Assembly (NCBI RefSeq): GCF_003865095.1
Contig: NZ_BHYK01000014.1
Coordinates: 1 to 64,000 of the forward strand
Origin: Clostridium tagluense
GTDB taxonomy: Bacteria > Bacillota > Clostridia > Clostridiales > Clostridiaceae
DNA: 64,000 nucleotides
Direction: 5' to 3'
Numbering within the stretch: position 1 is the stretch's first letter; each line of letters opens with the position of its first letter. A program made the position numbers and the translations under genes. The notes under the pieces were generated by a model, which saw only the letters and a program-made list of their open reading frames with translations, was not told where the DNA came from and ran no database searches. Below are positions 8,276 to 18,147 of this stretch, in pieces.

Positions 8276-9289
8276 TTAATACCTCCATGGTAATTGTTTG
8301 CTTACATTTCTAACAATCCTAGTTGTTTTAGAAATTATTCTATAGAACAAATTAAAAACAAAAGATAATCCTCTTGCATATGTAATTTTATCCTCCATAT
8401 TTAATAATCCCATTTTTCTTAAAACCTCATATTGCTGTACTAATATTTCTTTATTTTTATATGTTAGAGCTAAAGCCATTTTTCGTCTTGCATATTTTGC
8501 TATTATTACCTCACTATAAAATGCTTTATCAACTTCCATAGAATTTATCACATTCAATAAAATATTCTCATGATTGCTATTTTTCATTAAAGATGTTTGT
8601 AAATTTATATTTTCGTCAAGGTGAGAATGACTGTCATTTCTCACTACATAATTATATAAGGATTCATCTATATATCCGCATTTATATTTATAAGCAATAG
8701 GCAATAACATTTGAAAGTTTTGGCCAGCTGTAGATGCATATATTTCACCCTTAGGATTTACATCTAAAAATGCACTTGTTCTAAGCATGTAGCAGCCGTT
8801 CCAGCAATATGTATCTTCACTTAATAAATCTTCAAATATATTTTCATTGAACCTATTAGGATTTTTACCAGCTATAGTTCCAATTGACTTTATTATCTCT
8901 CCTTCATTAAAAATATATGCGTCTGTTCTAACTAATCCATATTGCTTATTTTTTTCTAAAAAATCGACTTTTTTCTCTATAGAATCTATGGACAGAAAAT
9001 CATCTGAATCCGGCCAAGTTAAATACTCACCTGTAAATAATTTTAATCCTACATTTAGTGCTGCTGCTTGACCTGCATTTTCTTGAAAAATGTAGGTCAA
9101 ATTCATTCCATTTTGCTGAAATTTATTAATATAGGATTTTACTACTGCTTCTGTTTTATCCGTTGAACCATCATTTATAAATATTAACTCAATATTTTTA
9201 TAGGTCTGGTTTAATACTGATTCAAGATATCTTTGTGCAAACTTCTCACCATTCAAGCATGGCGTAATTATACTAACCTTTTTTTCCAC
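8276..9289 (-). CDS. Glycosyltransferase family 2 (GT-A)
   Basis: A 337-residue GT-A enzyme with VSIITPCLNGEKF at the N-terminus, INDGSTDKT at about 38-46, and a metal-binding DSD at residues 94-96 (WPDSDD). A long C-terminal helical part with a basic, hydrophobic end may touch the membrane. It starts with GTG behind AAAGGAGG, and its start overlaps the end of the flippase gene by 17 bp, so translation is coupled. It would transfer one sugar of the repeat unit; donor and acceptor cannot be read from sequence. Confidence 0.85.
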   Translation of the reverse strand: MEKKVSIITPCLNGEKFAQRYLESVLNQTYKNIELIFINDGSTDKTEAVVKSYINKFQQNGMNLTYIFQENAGQAAALNVGLKLFTGEYLTWPDSDDFLSIDSIEKKVDFLEKNKQYGLVRTDAYIFNEGEIIKSIGTIAGKNPNRFNENIFEDLLSEDTYCWNGCYMLRTSAFLDVNPKGEIYASTAGQNFQMLLPIAYKYKCGYIDESLYNYVVRNDSHSHLDENINLQTSLMKNSNHENILLNVINSMEVDKAFYSEVIIAKYARRKMALALTYKNKEILVQQYEVLRKMGLLNMEDKITYARGLSFVFNLFYRIISKTTRIVRNVSKQLPWRY

Positions 9290-10805
9290 TCCTGAATCCT
9301 CCTTTGTTTTCTTTGACTATGCTAATAAGTTGTTTAAATTCATAGGATTTTCTAAAGAGCACTACTATTAACAAATTAGGTATAACTACACATACAAAAC
9401 CTCTTCCAATTAGATTTACCCAGCCAGCATTAAGAAATAGCATTTTGCATAAAGTGCTTGTGACAAAAATATTTACCACCACAACTAATAGATACTGAGT
9501 ATATTGAATTAGATATTTTTTACATGAGGTTTCAAATATATATTTATAAACAACATAGGGTCTGTAGATCATTGGAACAAAAGCACTTATAACCGTTCCC
9601 CAAAACACTCCTGCTAAGCCAATATATTTAACTAATATAATAGAGAAGAATAAATTGACCACTGCTTGAATTAGTGGAACAAATCTATCCTGCGCATAAA
9701 CTCCTCCAGATGACTTTACTATTCCGAGTGGTACCCTCATTCCCAGTAAATAATAGTTTATTATTACGGGGATTATTATAGATAAATCTAAAATGTATTT
9801 ATTGCCTATCCATAATGTAATAAATGGATTAAGGAGATTGTAAAAACAGATCGTAGCAAATCCAAAAAACCAAAATCCTAAGAAATTTAAGACTCTAAAT
9901 TTCTCTAATCGTTTTTCAGGTTTTTCTTTGGCAATAAGATCACCAAAACTTGCAGATGTGCTGTTAAATATTATCATTATTATTGCGTTTACCGTAGTTA
10001 TAAGTAAGGTGTAGTTTGAATAAAAACCAACAGCCTTAATACCTACAAATGTAGAAATTACTATATTATCAGTTCCATTAACACAATAATCGCCTATTTT
10101 ATGATAAAACATTGCTTTTACATTTTTAATAATTACATTTAATTCACTTTTGGGTAACTTTTCTTTAGTTTTAAAGTCAATATATTTATACTGCTTTGTA
10201 ATAACATTATTAATAATAATTCGCTGTATAAACCCAAATATTATTTGAACAAATAAATAATATATAAAGCTCTTTGTTGTCATAAGAATAACTATTTGAC
10301 CTAAAATAGTTATTGCAGACATTGCTACATTAATAGGTACAAGGGTATAATCCTTTTGATATGCTGAAACCAACGTGGTTTTATAAGATAAAAAATATCC
10401 TGAAACTGTACTAAATAAATAAAGTAAATATATCGTTCTTAAATTTTCAATTGTATTTGCATCTTTAATAATATAATGCAAGAAAAACATTAGAATAAAG
10501 CCAAAAACAGCTACAATACATCCAATTAAACTATATGCCTTTCTGTAAAAAGTCATTAAAGTACTAATTTTATTATTATCTTTTTGAGCAATAGGCTTAT
10601 ATAAACTAAAGTTAATAGCTGTGCCTATACCCAGTTCTGCTAGAGATAACATCATTAATATGTTAGAAAACAACCCATTAACGCCCAAATATTGGGCTCC
10701 AAGTGTGTAAATAAATATACTTCGTGATACAAAGCTTAAAATATAAGTAATAAAAGTGCTTCCTAAATTGAAAATAATATTATTTAATGAATTTTTAATC
10801 CTCAC
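9273..10805 (-). CDS. Wzx-type oligosaccharide flippase (MOP superfamily)
   Basis: A 510-residue protein with about 14 hydrophobic segments and the PST/MOP signatures: FVSRSIFIYTLGAQYLGVNGLF near the start and the GVYAQDRFVPLIQAVVNL loop in the second half. It moves undecaprenyl-PP-linked repeat units across the membrane for polymerisation. It starts with GTG after AAGGAG and overlaps the preceding iron-sulfur gene by 11 bp and the following GT2 gene by 17 bp, a tightly coupled trio. Confidence 0.88.
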   Translation of the reverse strand: MRIKNSLNNIIFNLGSTFITYILSFVSRSIFIYTLGAQYLGVNGLFSNILMMLSLAELGIGTAINFSLYKPIAQKDNNKISTLMTFYRKAYSLIGCIVAVFGFILMFFLHYIIKDANTIENLRTIYLLYLFSTVSGYFLSYKTTLVSAYQKDYTLVPINVAMSAITILGQIVILMTTKSFIYYLFVQIIFGFIQRIIINNVITKQYKYIDFKTKEKLPKSELNVIIKNVKAMFYHKIGDYCVNGTDNIVISTFVGIKAVGFYSNYTLLITTVNAIIMIIFNSTSASFGDLIAKEKPEKRLEKFRVLNFLGFWFFGFATICFYNLLNPFITLWIGNKYILDLSIIIPVIINYYLLGMRVPLGIVKSSGGVYAQDRFVPLIQAVVNLFFSIILVKYIGLAGVFWGTVISAFVPMIYRPYVVYKYIFETSCKKYLIQYTQYLLVVVVNIFVTSTLCKMLFLNAGWVNLIGRGFVCVVIPNLLIVVLFRKSYEFKQLISIVKENKGGFRSGKKG

Positions 10806-11985
10806 TTTTAAATTTCTCCTTAATATATTTTTTGATTTTCTTTGGTAATAATTTTCTTACCACCCTTTTAGGTATACTTTTAGATTTCTGTATGAATTCT
10901 GGTTTTACCATATATCTAAAGTGTAATTTCTTTAGGGAATAATCCATTTCTAAATCAGCATTAAACCTATCAAACAATTCTGGTTTATGGATGCACTGCG
11001 CATATTGACTTATCTTTAATTCTTCAAAAGATACCTCTTCTAAATGTATTTTTTCTTTTATACTTTCCAATAATTTAAAACCCTTGTCCGTATTTGATAA
11101 TACAATTGACGAGCCTTTTTCATCAGCACTTCGCATAGGTCCCCAAAAATCACCCAGTCTTATATCTGAATATATTTTATTAAATCTTAATTTGCAATTG
11201 TAGCAGCTTTCATTTAAACACAAGTTCGATAAAAAAAACTTTAAATAAAGATCCTCATTTAATGTTTTTGTATAATTATTATCTCCACTTATCTTCATTG
11301 AAAAGTCATGCCAACCATAAGTTTTATCCCTGAAATTTAATGATGTTATATTGCTTATTTTATATTCTTCCTTCAAATACACAAGGTACTTATCCCATAA
11401 CTTATAGGATGGAACTCCGTGACAAAAGAAATCTACCAATATAAAGTTATCCTCAATTCCTTTTAGCTGTATATACTTTCTTAAGCCATACATCTGGCAT
11501 GGAGTTCCAAAAATTACATATTTCTTCTTATTATCTATCCTCTCAAAAGCACCTATTGTAAGACTCTGTATATATTTAGAACCTGTAATTAAATCTAACT
11601 CTTCCTGCCTATCTATAATTACATGCTCTGCCCTATCTAATTCGTAATTATACTTTACTCCACAAACCAAATAATCATTTAACAGTCCATAATTTGCAAT
11701 CTCTCTACCAGCTCCACCAGATGAGCTTTTCTTCCTTATGTCTTCATCCTTGCTATATACAAGAAAAGGTGTAGCCTTTTCTATATCATATTCATTTTCC
11801 TGTGTTATAAATTTATAACACACCTTCCTACAAAGCCCACAACTTGTGCATTTATCTTCGTCTACCTTAGGTTCATAAAAGCCTTTAGTAGTTAATGATA
11901 TATTTATAGCCTTTTGTGGACATATTAAACTACAAAGAGAACAACCTGTGCAAGAAGCTTCAGTAGACTTTAATATATTCTTCAT
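10795..11985 (-). CDS. Ferredoxin-fused coenzyme F420 hydrogenase beta-subunit-like protein
   Basis: The N-terminus carries two 4Fe-4S ferredoxin motifs (CTGCSLCSLICP, about residues 12-23, and CTSCGLCRKVC). FrhB-type N- and C-terminal domains follow, with the typical TGSKYIQS, GTPCQMYGLRKY and CHGVPSYKLW blocks. Relatives of this family are regularly found beside polysaccharide pyruvyl transferases in capsule clusters, as here (the pyruvyl transferase gene is 34 bp upstream). A redox role, for example reducing an enolpyruvyl or keto substituent, is a plausible inference but unproven. F420 itself is not expected in clostridia; a flavin is more likely. Confidence 0.8.
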   Translation of the reverse strand: MKNILKSTEASCTGCSLCSLICPQKAINISLTTKGFYEPKVDEDKCTSCGLCRKVCYKFITQENEYDIEKATPFLVYSKDEDIRKKSSSGGAGREIANYGLLNDYLVCGVKYNYELDRAEHVIIDRQEELDLITGSKYIQSLTIGAFERIDNKKKYVIFGTPCQMYGLRKYIQLKGIEDNFILVDFFCHGVPSYKLWDKYLVYLKEEYKISNITSLNFRDKTYGWHDFSMKISGDNNYTKTLNEDLYLKFFLSNLCLNESCYNCKLRFNKIYSDIRLGDFWGPMRSADEKGSSIVLSNTDKGFKLLESIKEKIHLEEVSFEELKISQYAQCIHKPELFDRFNADLEMDYSLKKLHFRYMVKPEFIQKSKSIPKRVVRKLLPKKIKKYIKEKFKSED

Positions 11986-12019
11986 TAATTACTATACCCT
12001 CCCCATCAAACATATAATG

Positions 12020-13234
12020 TTATTTGTTTGATTTTCTTATTTCATTAACCAATTCTTCCAGTTCACTCTCTACAATTTTGCTAGTTTCTGAAACTTTAGT
12101 ATCTATCTTTTTAACTAAACTATCATAGTTTTTCAAAATAAAATCAACTTTCTCACTTACTAATTTACTTATTTCATCACATTTCCACAGTTTTTCATCT
12201 GCTGATTCAATAACTAATTCATTCATATCTAATCCATCACCTATTACTCCTGAATACTTAACACTGTAGGATAATGAAATAGCCGGTTTTCTCATATAAA
12301 AAGTTGATACACCCGAATGCATTCTTCCTGTTATAGTAAATAATCCATTTCCAAGTATTTCTCTAGCTTCTGATGGTAACATTGCATCTGTTATGGCAAT
12401 AATTTTTCCTAATGTTTTTTCATCTAATATTTCCATTATTTTATTTATTGCTCGTCTATCATCATTATCTGATTCTAAAGTGTCAGGTTCGGAGACGTGC
12501 ATAAGTAAAACTATTTTTTCAAATTTATCACTTAATGATAATTCTTTAATAATATTTACCCAATTTCTAATATAATCATCAAAATTATTTGTATAGCTTT
12601 CAACAAGTCCTGAAGGTACTAAGGTTATATATTTATTTTCTTCCAAATTGTATTCACTTACTTTGTTATCATATTGATATTGCATTGGTAATTCAATAAA
12701 TGCTAAATCTCTTCCGGATTTTGCATTTTTAAAGTTTAAACTTTTTAAATAATCTAGATTTTTATCATCTCTTGTATGAATTTTAGTTTCACTTAAACAA
12801 TGCCGAGCTAGTTCTCCTCTATTACCTGTAAAAGGTCCCATTGTATGCCCTATTAAATATATATTCTTACGCTGACTTTCCTCTTTTAATTTGTGTAATT
12901 CACTTTCTAATCGGTCTATTCCATAGTACTCAGATATGTCATCTCCACCGATAATTATTATATTTTCTATGTTTTCAATAACTTTATTTAACTTTATACG
13001 CCTAATTTTATTTATACATTTTTTTAATAGATTATCAGTAGCATCTATTTTAGCCCTTTTTATGTTTGCGTCGCATACTTCACTTTTTAATCTTTCTAAA
13101 TCTATATCAGAGTTAACATCCACATAAAATATAACATTATCATAATTCTGATTTATTTTATTAATTAGTGTTATTGCCATCATACAACTTCCATAATTAA
13201 AGGTATTCCATATATGTTTTATATAAATTTTCAT
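12020..13234 (-). CDS. Polysaccharide pyruvyl transferase family protein
   Basis: A 404-residue member of the PS_pyruv_trans family (CsaB-like GT-B fold). It shows the NTFNYGSCMM start, an IIIIGGDDISEYYG turn, YLIGHTMGPF, and the C-terminal ITGRMHSGVSTFYMRKPAISLSYS signature. The family moves pyruvate from phosphoenolpyruvate onto sugars as a ketal, giving the polymer a negative charge. It lies directly upstream of the ferredoxin/FrhB-like gene, and the pair probably acts on one substituent. Confidence 0.83.
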   Translation of the reverse strand: MKIYIKHIWNTFNYGSCMMAITLINKINQNYDNVIFYVDVNSDIDLERLKSEVCDANIKRAKIDATDNLLKKCINKIRRIKLNKVIENIENIIIIGGDDISEYYGIDRLESELHKLKEESQRKNIYLIGHTMGPFTGNRGELARHCLSETKIHTRDDKNLDYLKSLNFKNAKSGRDLAFIELPMQYQYDNKVSEYNLEENKYITLVPSGLVESYTNNFDDYIRNWVNIIKELSLSDKFEKIVLLMHVSEPDTLESDNDDRRAINKIMEILDEKTLGKIIAITDAMLPSEAREILGNGLFTITGRMHSGVSTFYMRKPAISLSYSVKYSGVIGDGLDMNELVIESADEKLWKCDEISKLVSEKVDFILKNYDSLVKKIDTKVSETSKIVESELEELVNEIRKSNK

Positions 13235-13274
13235 AAAATCTACTCCTAGCTATTGATTTTTAATCCTATTTTTT

Positions 13275-14303
13275 TTAGTCTCTTATATTATTTTGTATTA
13301 ATTTAACTTTTACCAAAAATAATACTAATACAACATTTTTCAATTTCATATATTTAACAATTAACCTGCTAAGCTTTCCAATCACATTACAATTATCTAA
13401 ATATTCTATAACGCCTTCATCATTTAATAGCGCTTCTATTTTTTCACATTTATTTTTAAAATTTAAATGATTTTTAGCATAGGCTATTCCATATAAATAT
13501 TCAATTATGCAATAAATAAAATGGTTTGCCTGGTATTCTATAGCCTTATCATCATATTTACCCCATTGTTCTAGCTTATTTATAAGGGTTATATTCTCTT
13601 CTAAAATAACATTCAAATAATTTTCTGAATACTTTAACCATACTGGATTGGCCTTCTCAATTCTATAGTCATAAAAAGCATCATCTAAGACTATACATCT
13701 GTCTATATGATCATAGTAATTAGCATTAAATACTGTATCTTCTCCACGTTTGAAATTCTCAAATTTCAAATCATATTTCTTTATAATTTCTGATTTATAA
13801 ATCTTATTCCATAGAGTATCTCCAATTTCTTCTTTCCTTAATAAAATAAAATTACTTAAAATTTCATCTTTTGTCTCAAAAAAATGTTTTCTTGGCAATA
13901 CTTTAGTTCTTCTTAAAATTTTCCCACTTGCGTCTACAGTAACATTAGTTTGACCTGATATAACTAAATCAACCTGGTGCTCCTCAATACACTTATACAT
14001 TTCCTGAAGTAGATTGTTTTCATACCAATCATCACAATCAAAAAATATAATGTATTTACCCGAAGAAACATCTATTCCTATATTTCTTGCAGCCCAAGTC
14101 CCTCCATTTTCTTTACTAATTAATCTTATTCTACTGTCTTTCTTTGCATATTCATTACACATCTCTACGCTGTTATCAGTAGATCCATCATTTATTATTA
14201 TTAATTCAAAATCTTTAAATGTTTGATTTAAAATCATCTCTATACACTTATTAATATATTTCGCTCCATTATAAATCGGAACTATAATACTTATCTGAGG
14301 CAT
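13275..14303 (-). CDS. Glycosyltransferase family 2 (GT-A)
   Basis: A 342-residue GT-A enzyme with ISIIVPIYNGAKYI, IINDGSTDNS (about 37-46), KENGGTWAARNIG, and the metal motif DCDD at residues 89-92. The C-terminal third is helical and ends with a basic, hydrophobic stretch. It is the third of three GT2 genes in a row, a likely source of distinct linkages in the repeat unit. The specific sugar is unknown. Confidence 0.85.
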   Translation of the reverse strand: MPQISIIVPIYNGAKYINKCIEMILNQTFKDFELIIINDGSTDNSVEMCNEYAKKDSRIRLISKENGGTWAARNIGIDVSSGKYIIFFDCDDWYENNLLQEMYKCIEEHQVDLVISGQTNVTVDASGKILRRTKVLPRKHFFETKDEILSNFILLRKEEIGDTLWNKIYKSEIIKKYDLKFENFKRGEDTVFNANYYDHIDRCIVLDDAFYDYRIEKANPVWLKYSENYLNVILEENITLINKLEQWGKYDDKAIEYQANHFIYCIIEYLYGIAYAKNHLNFKNKCEKIEALLNDEGVIEYLDNCNVIGKLSRLIVKYMKLKNVVLVLFLVKVKLIQNNIRD

Positions 14304-14332
14304 AATAACACTCCTTAATCATCAGCTACTTA

Positions 14333-15373
14333 TTATTTCTTTAAAGATCTAAATTTATATAATATGCGAAATATAAGACCATAAGTTCTTGTCTTTATAA
14401 GTAACGCATTAACTTTATATTTAAGTGATAGCTTACTATTACTTATAATTTCAGAAATTTTTAAAGCTGTGACCTCTTTTTTAATTATTTTTTTAAAATC
14501 TAAATAATTGCTTTTTTCTCCTGTTTCACAATACTCAGTCCAATATTTGTTGTGTATTACCCATAAGGTTTTTATCATATACACTTCATAATAATGGATT
14601 AATTTTTCATAAAGCAGTGGATCCGCTGTTATATAATCTCGCATGATATAGCAACCTGCTAGCATATCCTCCATTGACTTTATTGAAAATACTTTTGTAA
14701 GTGACGCTTCTCTTTGCCTGTAATAATATAATGGCTCACTTATTAAAAAGATTTTCTTTGAACAAGCCAGTGTTAAAAATAGTACAGGAGTATCTTCACA
14801 TACTATAAAATCAGGAAACAAAATTTTATTTTCTGTAAAAAGTTCTCTTTTATGCAGCTTATTCCATGCATAAGCCTTGATATCATTTAATAAAAATTTC
14901 CTAAGAGCATCAATTTTATCTATATGGCCCTCTTTATCAATTCCTTCTATGGTTTGATAGTATTTTTCACTATCCGATTTATATTTATGCGGCATTTCCA
15001 TATATAATATATAATTGCAGATAACTATGTCTGCACTCTCTCTTTTAGCAGCATTGTACATTTTTTCAAACATATTTAATTCAATAAAATCATCTGAATC
15101 AACAAATGCTATGTATTCTCCAGTTGCTGCTCTGAGCCCTGCATTTCGAGTTTCACTAATCCCACTATTTTTCTGATTTATAATAATCAATTCAGGGAAT
15201 TTTATTTTATACTCTTTCAATATTTCATAACAATTATCCGTAGATCCATCATTTATTATAATAATTTCTCTATTGTTAATAGTTTGCTTAATAACGCTAT
15301 CTAAACACTCAGGCAAGTATTCTTGTACATTATAAACAGGTATTATAATACTTACATCCACTCTATTCAACAA
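14333..15373 (-). CDS. Glycosyltransferase family 2 (GT-A)
   Basis: A GT-A enzyme with VSIIIPVYNVQEYLPECLDS, IINDGSTDNCYE, GISETRNAGL and FVDSDDFIE motifs. The frame is open to 15415, but the strong AAAGGGGGG ribosome site sits just upstream of two TTG codons at 15373 and 15370. A start there gives the normal short lead into the first beta strand, so I place the start at 15373. The longer form would begin with an atypical acidic tail (ISRDQDDSQKGG). Function beyond sugar transfer in repeat-unit assembly is not resolvable. Confidence 0.82.
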   Translation of the reverse strand: MLNRVDVSIIIPVYNVQEYLPECLDSVIKQTINNREIIIINDGSTDNCYEILKEYKIKFPELIIINQKNSGISETRNAGLRAATGEYIAFVDSDDFIELNMFEKMYNAAKRESADIVICNYILYMEMPHKYKSDSEKYYQTIEGIDKEGHIDKIDALRKFLLNDIKAYAWNKLHKRELFTENKILFPDFIVCEDTPVLFLTLACSKKIFLISEPLYYYRQREASLTKVFSIKSMEDMLAGCYIMRDYITADPLLYEKLIHYYEVYMIKTLWVIHNKYWTEYCETGEKSNYLDFKKIIKKEVTALKISEIISNSKLSLKYKVNALLIKTRTYGLIFRILYKFRSLKK

Positions 15374-15431
15374 AATACCCCCCTTTTGACTATCATCTTG
15401 ATCTCTACTTATCACCTGTGAAGTTACATTG

Positions 15432-16421
15432 CTAATTAGTTGTTTTATGAGAAGTTTTTATATAAAAAGCCTTCTTGAATTTATGAAAAGTGATATCCTT
15501 TAATAAAATTCGTAAATATTTTGAACTTATATAACTTTTAAGGATTAGATAAATTCTATAAACTTCATTTTTTTTCTTATATCCTTTTGATTTAGTAAGT
15601 CCTTCTAAGGCTAAACTATATTTACTTTCTTCATTAGCATCAATTTTAATATTCTTTAAACATTCTACTGATTCACTTTCAAATCCAAATTTCAACCTAT
15701 CTTTATACATCTTAACAACATGTTTAGAGTATAAAAGCTGTTGCAATGAATTGCTTTTGGAAATTCCACTACTTCTAATTCTATATTTAACTAAGAACTC
15801 ATTAGTACTCGCAAGTTTAAATCCGCTAGTTATAAGTCTTAGTAAAAAGTCATAATCTTCTGCGCAAGTAATTTCTCTGTACCCGCCAAGTTTATCTGCA
15901 CATTTTTTTTTAAAAAACCAGGTTGGATGATTAACAAAATCTACATTTACTAAACAACTTTTTATTAATTTCATATCCTCTGGCATTATTGCATCTTTGT
16001 ATAGTTCATTGCCATCTTCATCAATATTAATGCACCTGGCGCCCATAAAATCTATATCTGGATGACAATTAAAATAATTTATTTGTTTTTCAAATCTATC
16101 AGGAAATGATATATCGTCTGCATCCATTCTTGCTATAAAATCACCTTTTGCATGGCTTAATGCAAAATTCAAGCTTTTAACTAACCCAATATTTTTTTCA
16201 TTTTTAAAATATCGTATCCTTGTATCGCATTTGCAATAATTTTCAATTAATACATCTAATTCACTGTTATTTGGATTATCTAAAATAATAATAAACTCTA
16301 AATTTTTATAGCTTTGAGTTAATATGGATTCTATCGCTTCTATTAACCAATTTTCTTTTTCATTGTATACACTCATAATTACAGACACTAACATTTGTTT
16401 ATTGCTATTCATGGAAAACAC
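15432..16421 (-). CDS. Glycosyltransferase family 2 (GT-A)
   Basis: A 329-residue GT-A enzyme with VSVIMSVYNEKENWLIEAIES, a FARMDADDISFPDRF-type metal and acceptor motif (RMDADD), and NHPTWFFKK plus GGYREI(T)CAEDYDFLLRL, typical of WaaE/EpsE-like transferases. The C-terminal tail is rich in Lys. It is the first glycosyltransferase after the rfb genes in transcription order, so it may add the second sugar after the priming enzyme. That placement is inferred from order only. Confidence 0.85.
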   Translation of the reverse strand: MFSMNSNKQMLVSVIMSVYNEKENWLIEAIESILTQSYKNLEFIIILDNPNNSELDVLIENYCKCDTRIRYFKNEKNIGLVKSLNFALSHAKGDFIARMDADDISFPDRFEKQINYFNCHPDIDFMGARCINIDEDGNELYKDAIMPEDMKLIKSCLVNVDFVNHPTWFFKKKCADKLGGYREITCAEDYDFLLRLITSGFKLASTNEFLVKYRIRSSGISKSNSLQQLLYSKHVVKMYKDRLKFGFESESVECLKNIKIDANEESKYSLALEGLTKSKGYKKKNEVYRIYLILKSYISSKYLRILLKDITFHKFKKAFYIKTSHKTTN

Positions 16422-16467
16422 CTCGTTAAACCTTCGATTTATTTGTGTGAATTTCGAGTAATTTCAC

Positions 16468-17037
16468 CTATAGAAGTGAGTGACTTTCCTTCTGAAATGC
16501 CACAAATAGTTGCGCCTGTTTATCTTTCTCAGAAAGTAGAACTTCTCCTATATCTTCCAAAGGCCATTCTATACCAATGCTAGCATCATTCCAGGCAATT
16601 GCTCCCTCAAACTCAGGGTGATATAAATTAGTACATTTATATACGAATTCTGCCTGATCTGACATTACAAGGAACCCATGAGCAAAGCCTTCAGGTACAT
16701 AAAATTGCCTTTTATTCTCACTACTCAGTATTGCTCCAACCCATTTACCATAGGTTTCAGATCCGCCTCGCAAGTCCACAGCTACATCAAATACTTCACC
16801 ACTTAGAACTCTAACAAGTTTTCCTTGAGAATACTCTTTTTGAAAATGTAGTCCTCTAAGTACTCCCTTTTTAGATTTAGACTGGTTATCCTGAAGGAAC
16901 ACCATATCTAGCCCTGCTTCTTTGAATTCATCAAAGTTATAAGTTTCCATAAAATATCCTCTGTTGTCTCCAAAAACTGTAGGCTCTATTATATATAAAT
17001 CTTTTATTGTAGTTTCAATAAACTTAAATTTTTTCAT
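16468..17037 (-). CDS. rfbC: dTDP-4-dehydrorhamnose 3,5-epimerase
   Basis: A cupin epimerase of 189 residues. Signatures are the GDNRGYFMETYN region, LQDNQSKSKKGVLRGLHFQ with the catalytic His of RGLHFQ, VFDVAVDLR, and the Tyr/Asp loop FYVPEGFAHGFLV. It converts dTDP-4-keto-6-deoxyglucose to the L-lyxo form. Its ATG overlaps the rfbB stop as TAATG, so the two are translationally coupled. The next enzyme for dTDP-rhamnose, RfbD, is not encoded in this window. Confidence 0.92.
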   Translation of the reverse strand: MKKFKFIETTIKDLYIIEPTVFGDNRGYFMETYNFDEFKEAGLDMVFLQDNQSKSKKGVLRGLHFQKEYSQGKLVRVLSGEVFDVAVDLRGGSETYGKWVGAILSSENKRQFYVPEGFAHGFLVMSDQAEFVYKCTNLYHPEFEGAIAWNDASIGIEWPLEDIGEVLLSEKDKQAQLFVAFQKESHSLL

Positions 17038-18101
17038 TATAATGTTTTTACTCCTTCATACATCTTTTTATAGTACTTTTGATATTCTCCCGAGGTAACA
17101 TTTTTCATCCATTTATCATTATCCAAATACCACTGAATCGTATTTTTTATACCTACTTCAAAAGTTGTTTCAGGATACCATCCCAGTTCATCCTTTATCT
17201 TTGATGGATCTATTGCGTATCTTCTATCGTGACCTTTTCTATCTTCAACATACACAATTAATGCTTTTGTTATTTCCTTATCTACATTTTCATTTAAATA
17301 AGAAATAATACCCTTAACTATTTCAATATTAGCTTTCTCATTATGTCCACCAATATTATAAACTTCTCCAGTTGTTCCTTTTGTTAATACCATATCGATA
17401 GCCTTGCAATGATCCACCACATATAACCAGTCGCGAATATTTAAACCATCTCCGTATACAGGCAAATCCGCATGCTTTAAACAATTGTTTATTAAAAGAG
17501 GTATAAGCTTTTCTGGAAACTGATATGGCCCGTAATTATTTGAACATCTAGTTATGTTCATTGGCATCTTAAATGTATCAAAGTATGCCTTTACCATTAA
17601 GTCACTGCCAGCCTTTGATGCTGAGTAGGGGCTATGTGAATCAATAGGTGTTGTTTCTACAAAATACCCTGCTTCACCTAAAGAACCATATACCTCATCA
17701 GTAGACACCTGAAGGAATTTGACACCTTCCTTGAAACCACTTTCAACCTCCCATGAATTTTTCGCACAGTTTAAAAGATTTACTGTTCCAAGTACATTTG
17801 TTTGAGCAAATATCTCTGGGTTCACTATGCTTCTATCAACATGAGATTCTGCTGCAAAGTTTACAACATAGTCAATATTGTATTCCTTGAACACCTTTCC
17901 CACTAATTCGCTATCACAAATATCTCCCTGTATAAAAATATAATTCGGATTATTTTCAATTTGTTTAAGGTTTTCCAAGTTTCCTGCATAAGTTAGATTG
18001 TCTAAATTTACTATTCTAACATCTGAATATTTCTTTAGAATATAGTGAACAAAGTTTGATCCTATAAACCCTGCTCCTCCTGTTACTAAATAAGTTTTCA
18101 T
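17037..18101 (-). CDS. rfbB: dTDP-glucose 4,6-dehydratase
   Basis: An extended SDR enzyme of 354 residues. It has the NAD-binding GGAGFIGSNFVHYIL start, the STDEVYGSLG catalytic Thr-Asp-Glu segment, the YSASKAGSD Tyr-xxx-Lys dyad, and the NNYGPYQFPEKLIP sugar-binding loop. It makes dTDP-4-keto-6-deoxyglucose from dTDP-glucose. It lies between rfbA and rfbC in the order of the dTDP-sugar pathway. Confidence 0.95.
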   Translation of the reverse strand: MKTYLVTGGAGFIGSNFVHYILKKYSDVRIVNLDNLTYAGNLENLKQIENNPNYIFIQGDICDSELVGKVFKEYNIDYVVNFAAESHVDRSIVNPEIFAQTNVLGTVNLLNCAKNSWEVESGFKEGVKFLQVSTDEVYGSLGEAGYFVETTPIDSHSPYSASKAGSDLMVKAYFDTFKMPMNITRCSNNYGPYQFPEKLIPLLINNCLKHADLPVYGDGLNIRDWLYVVDHCKAIDMVLTKGTTGEVYNIGGHNEKANIEIVKGIISYLNENVDKEITKALIVYVEDRKGHDRRYAIDPSKIKDELGWYPETTFEVGIKNTIQWYLDNDKWMKNVTSGEYQKYYKKMYEGVKTL

Positions 18102-18147
18102 TTTACTCCTCCAAATTCTATACCTTTTGATTTTATAACTCCGAATT

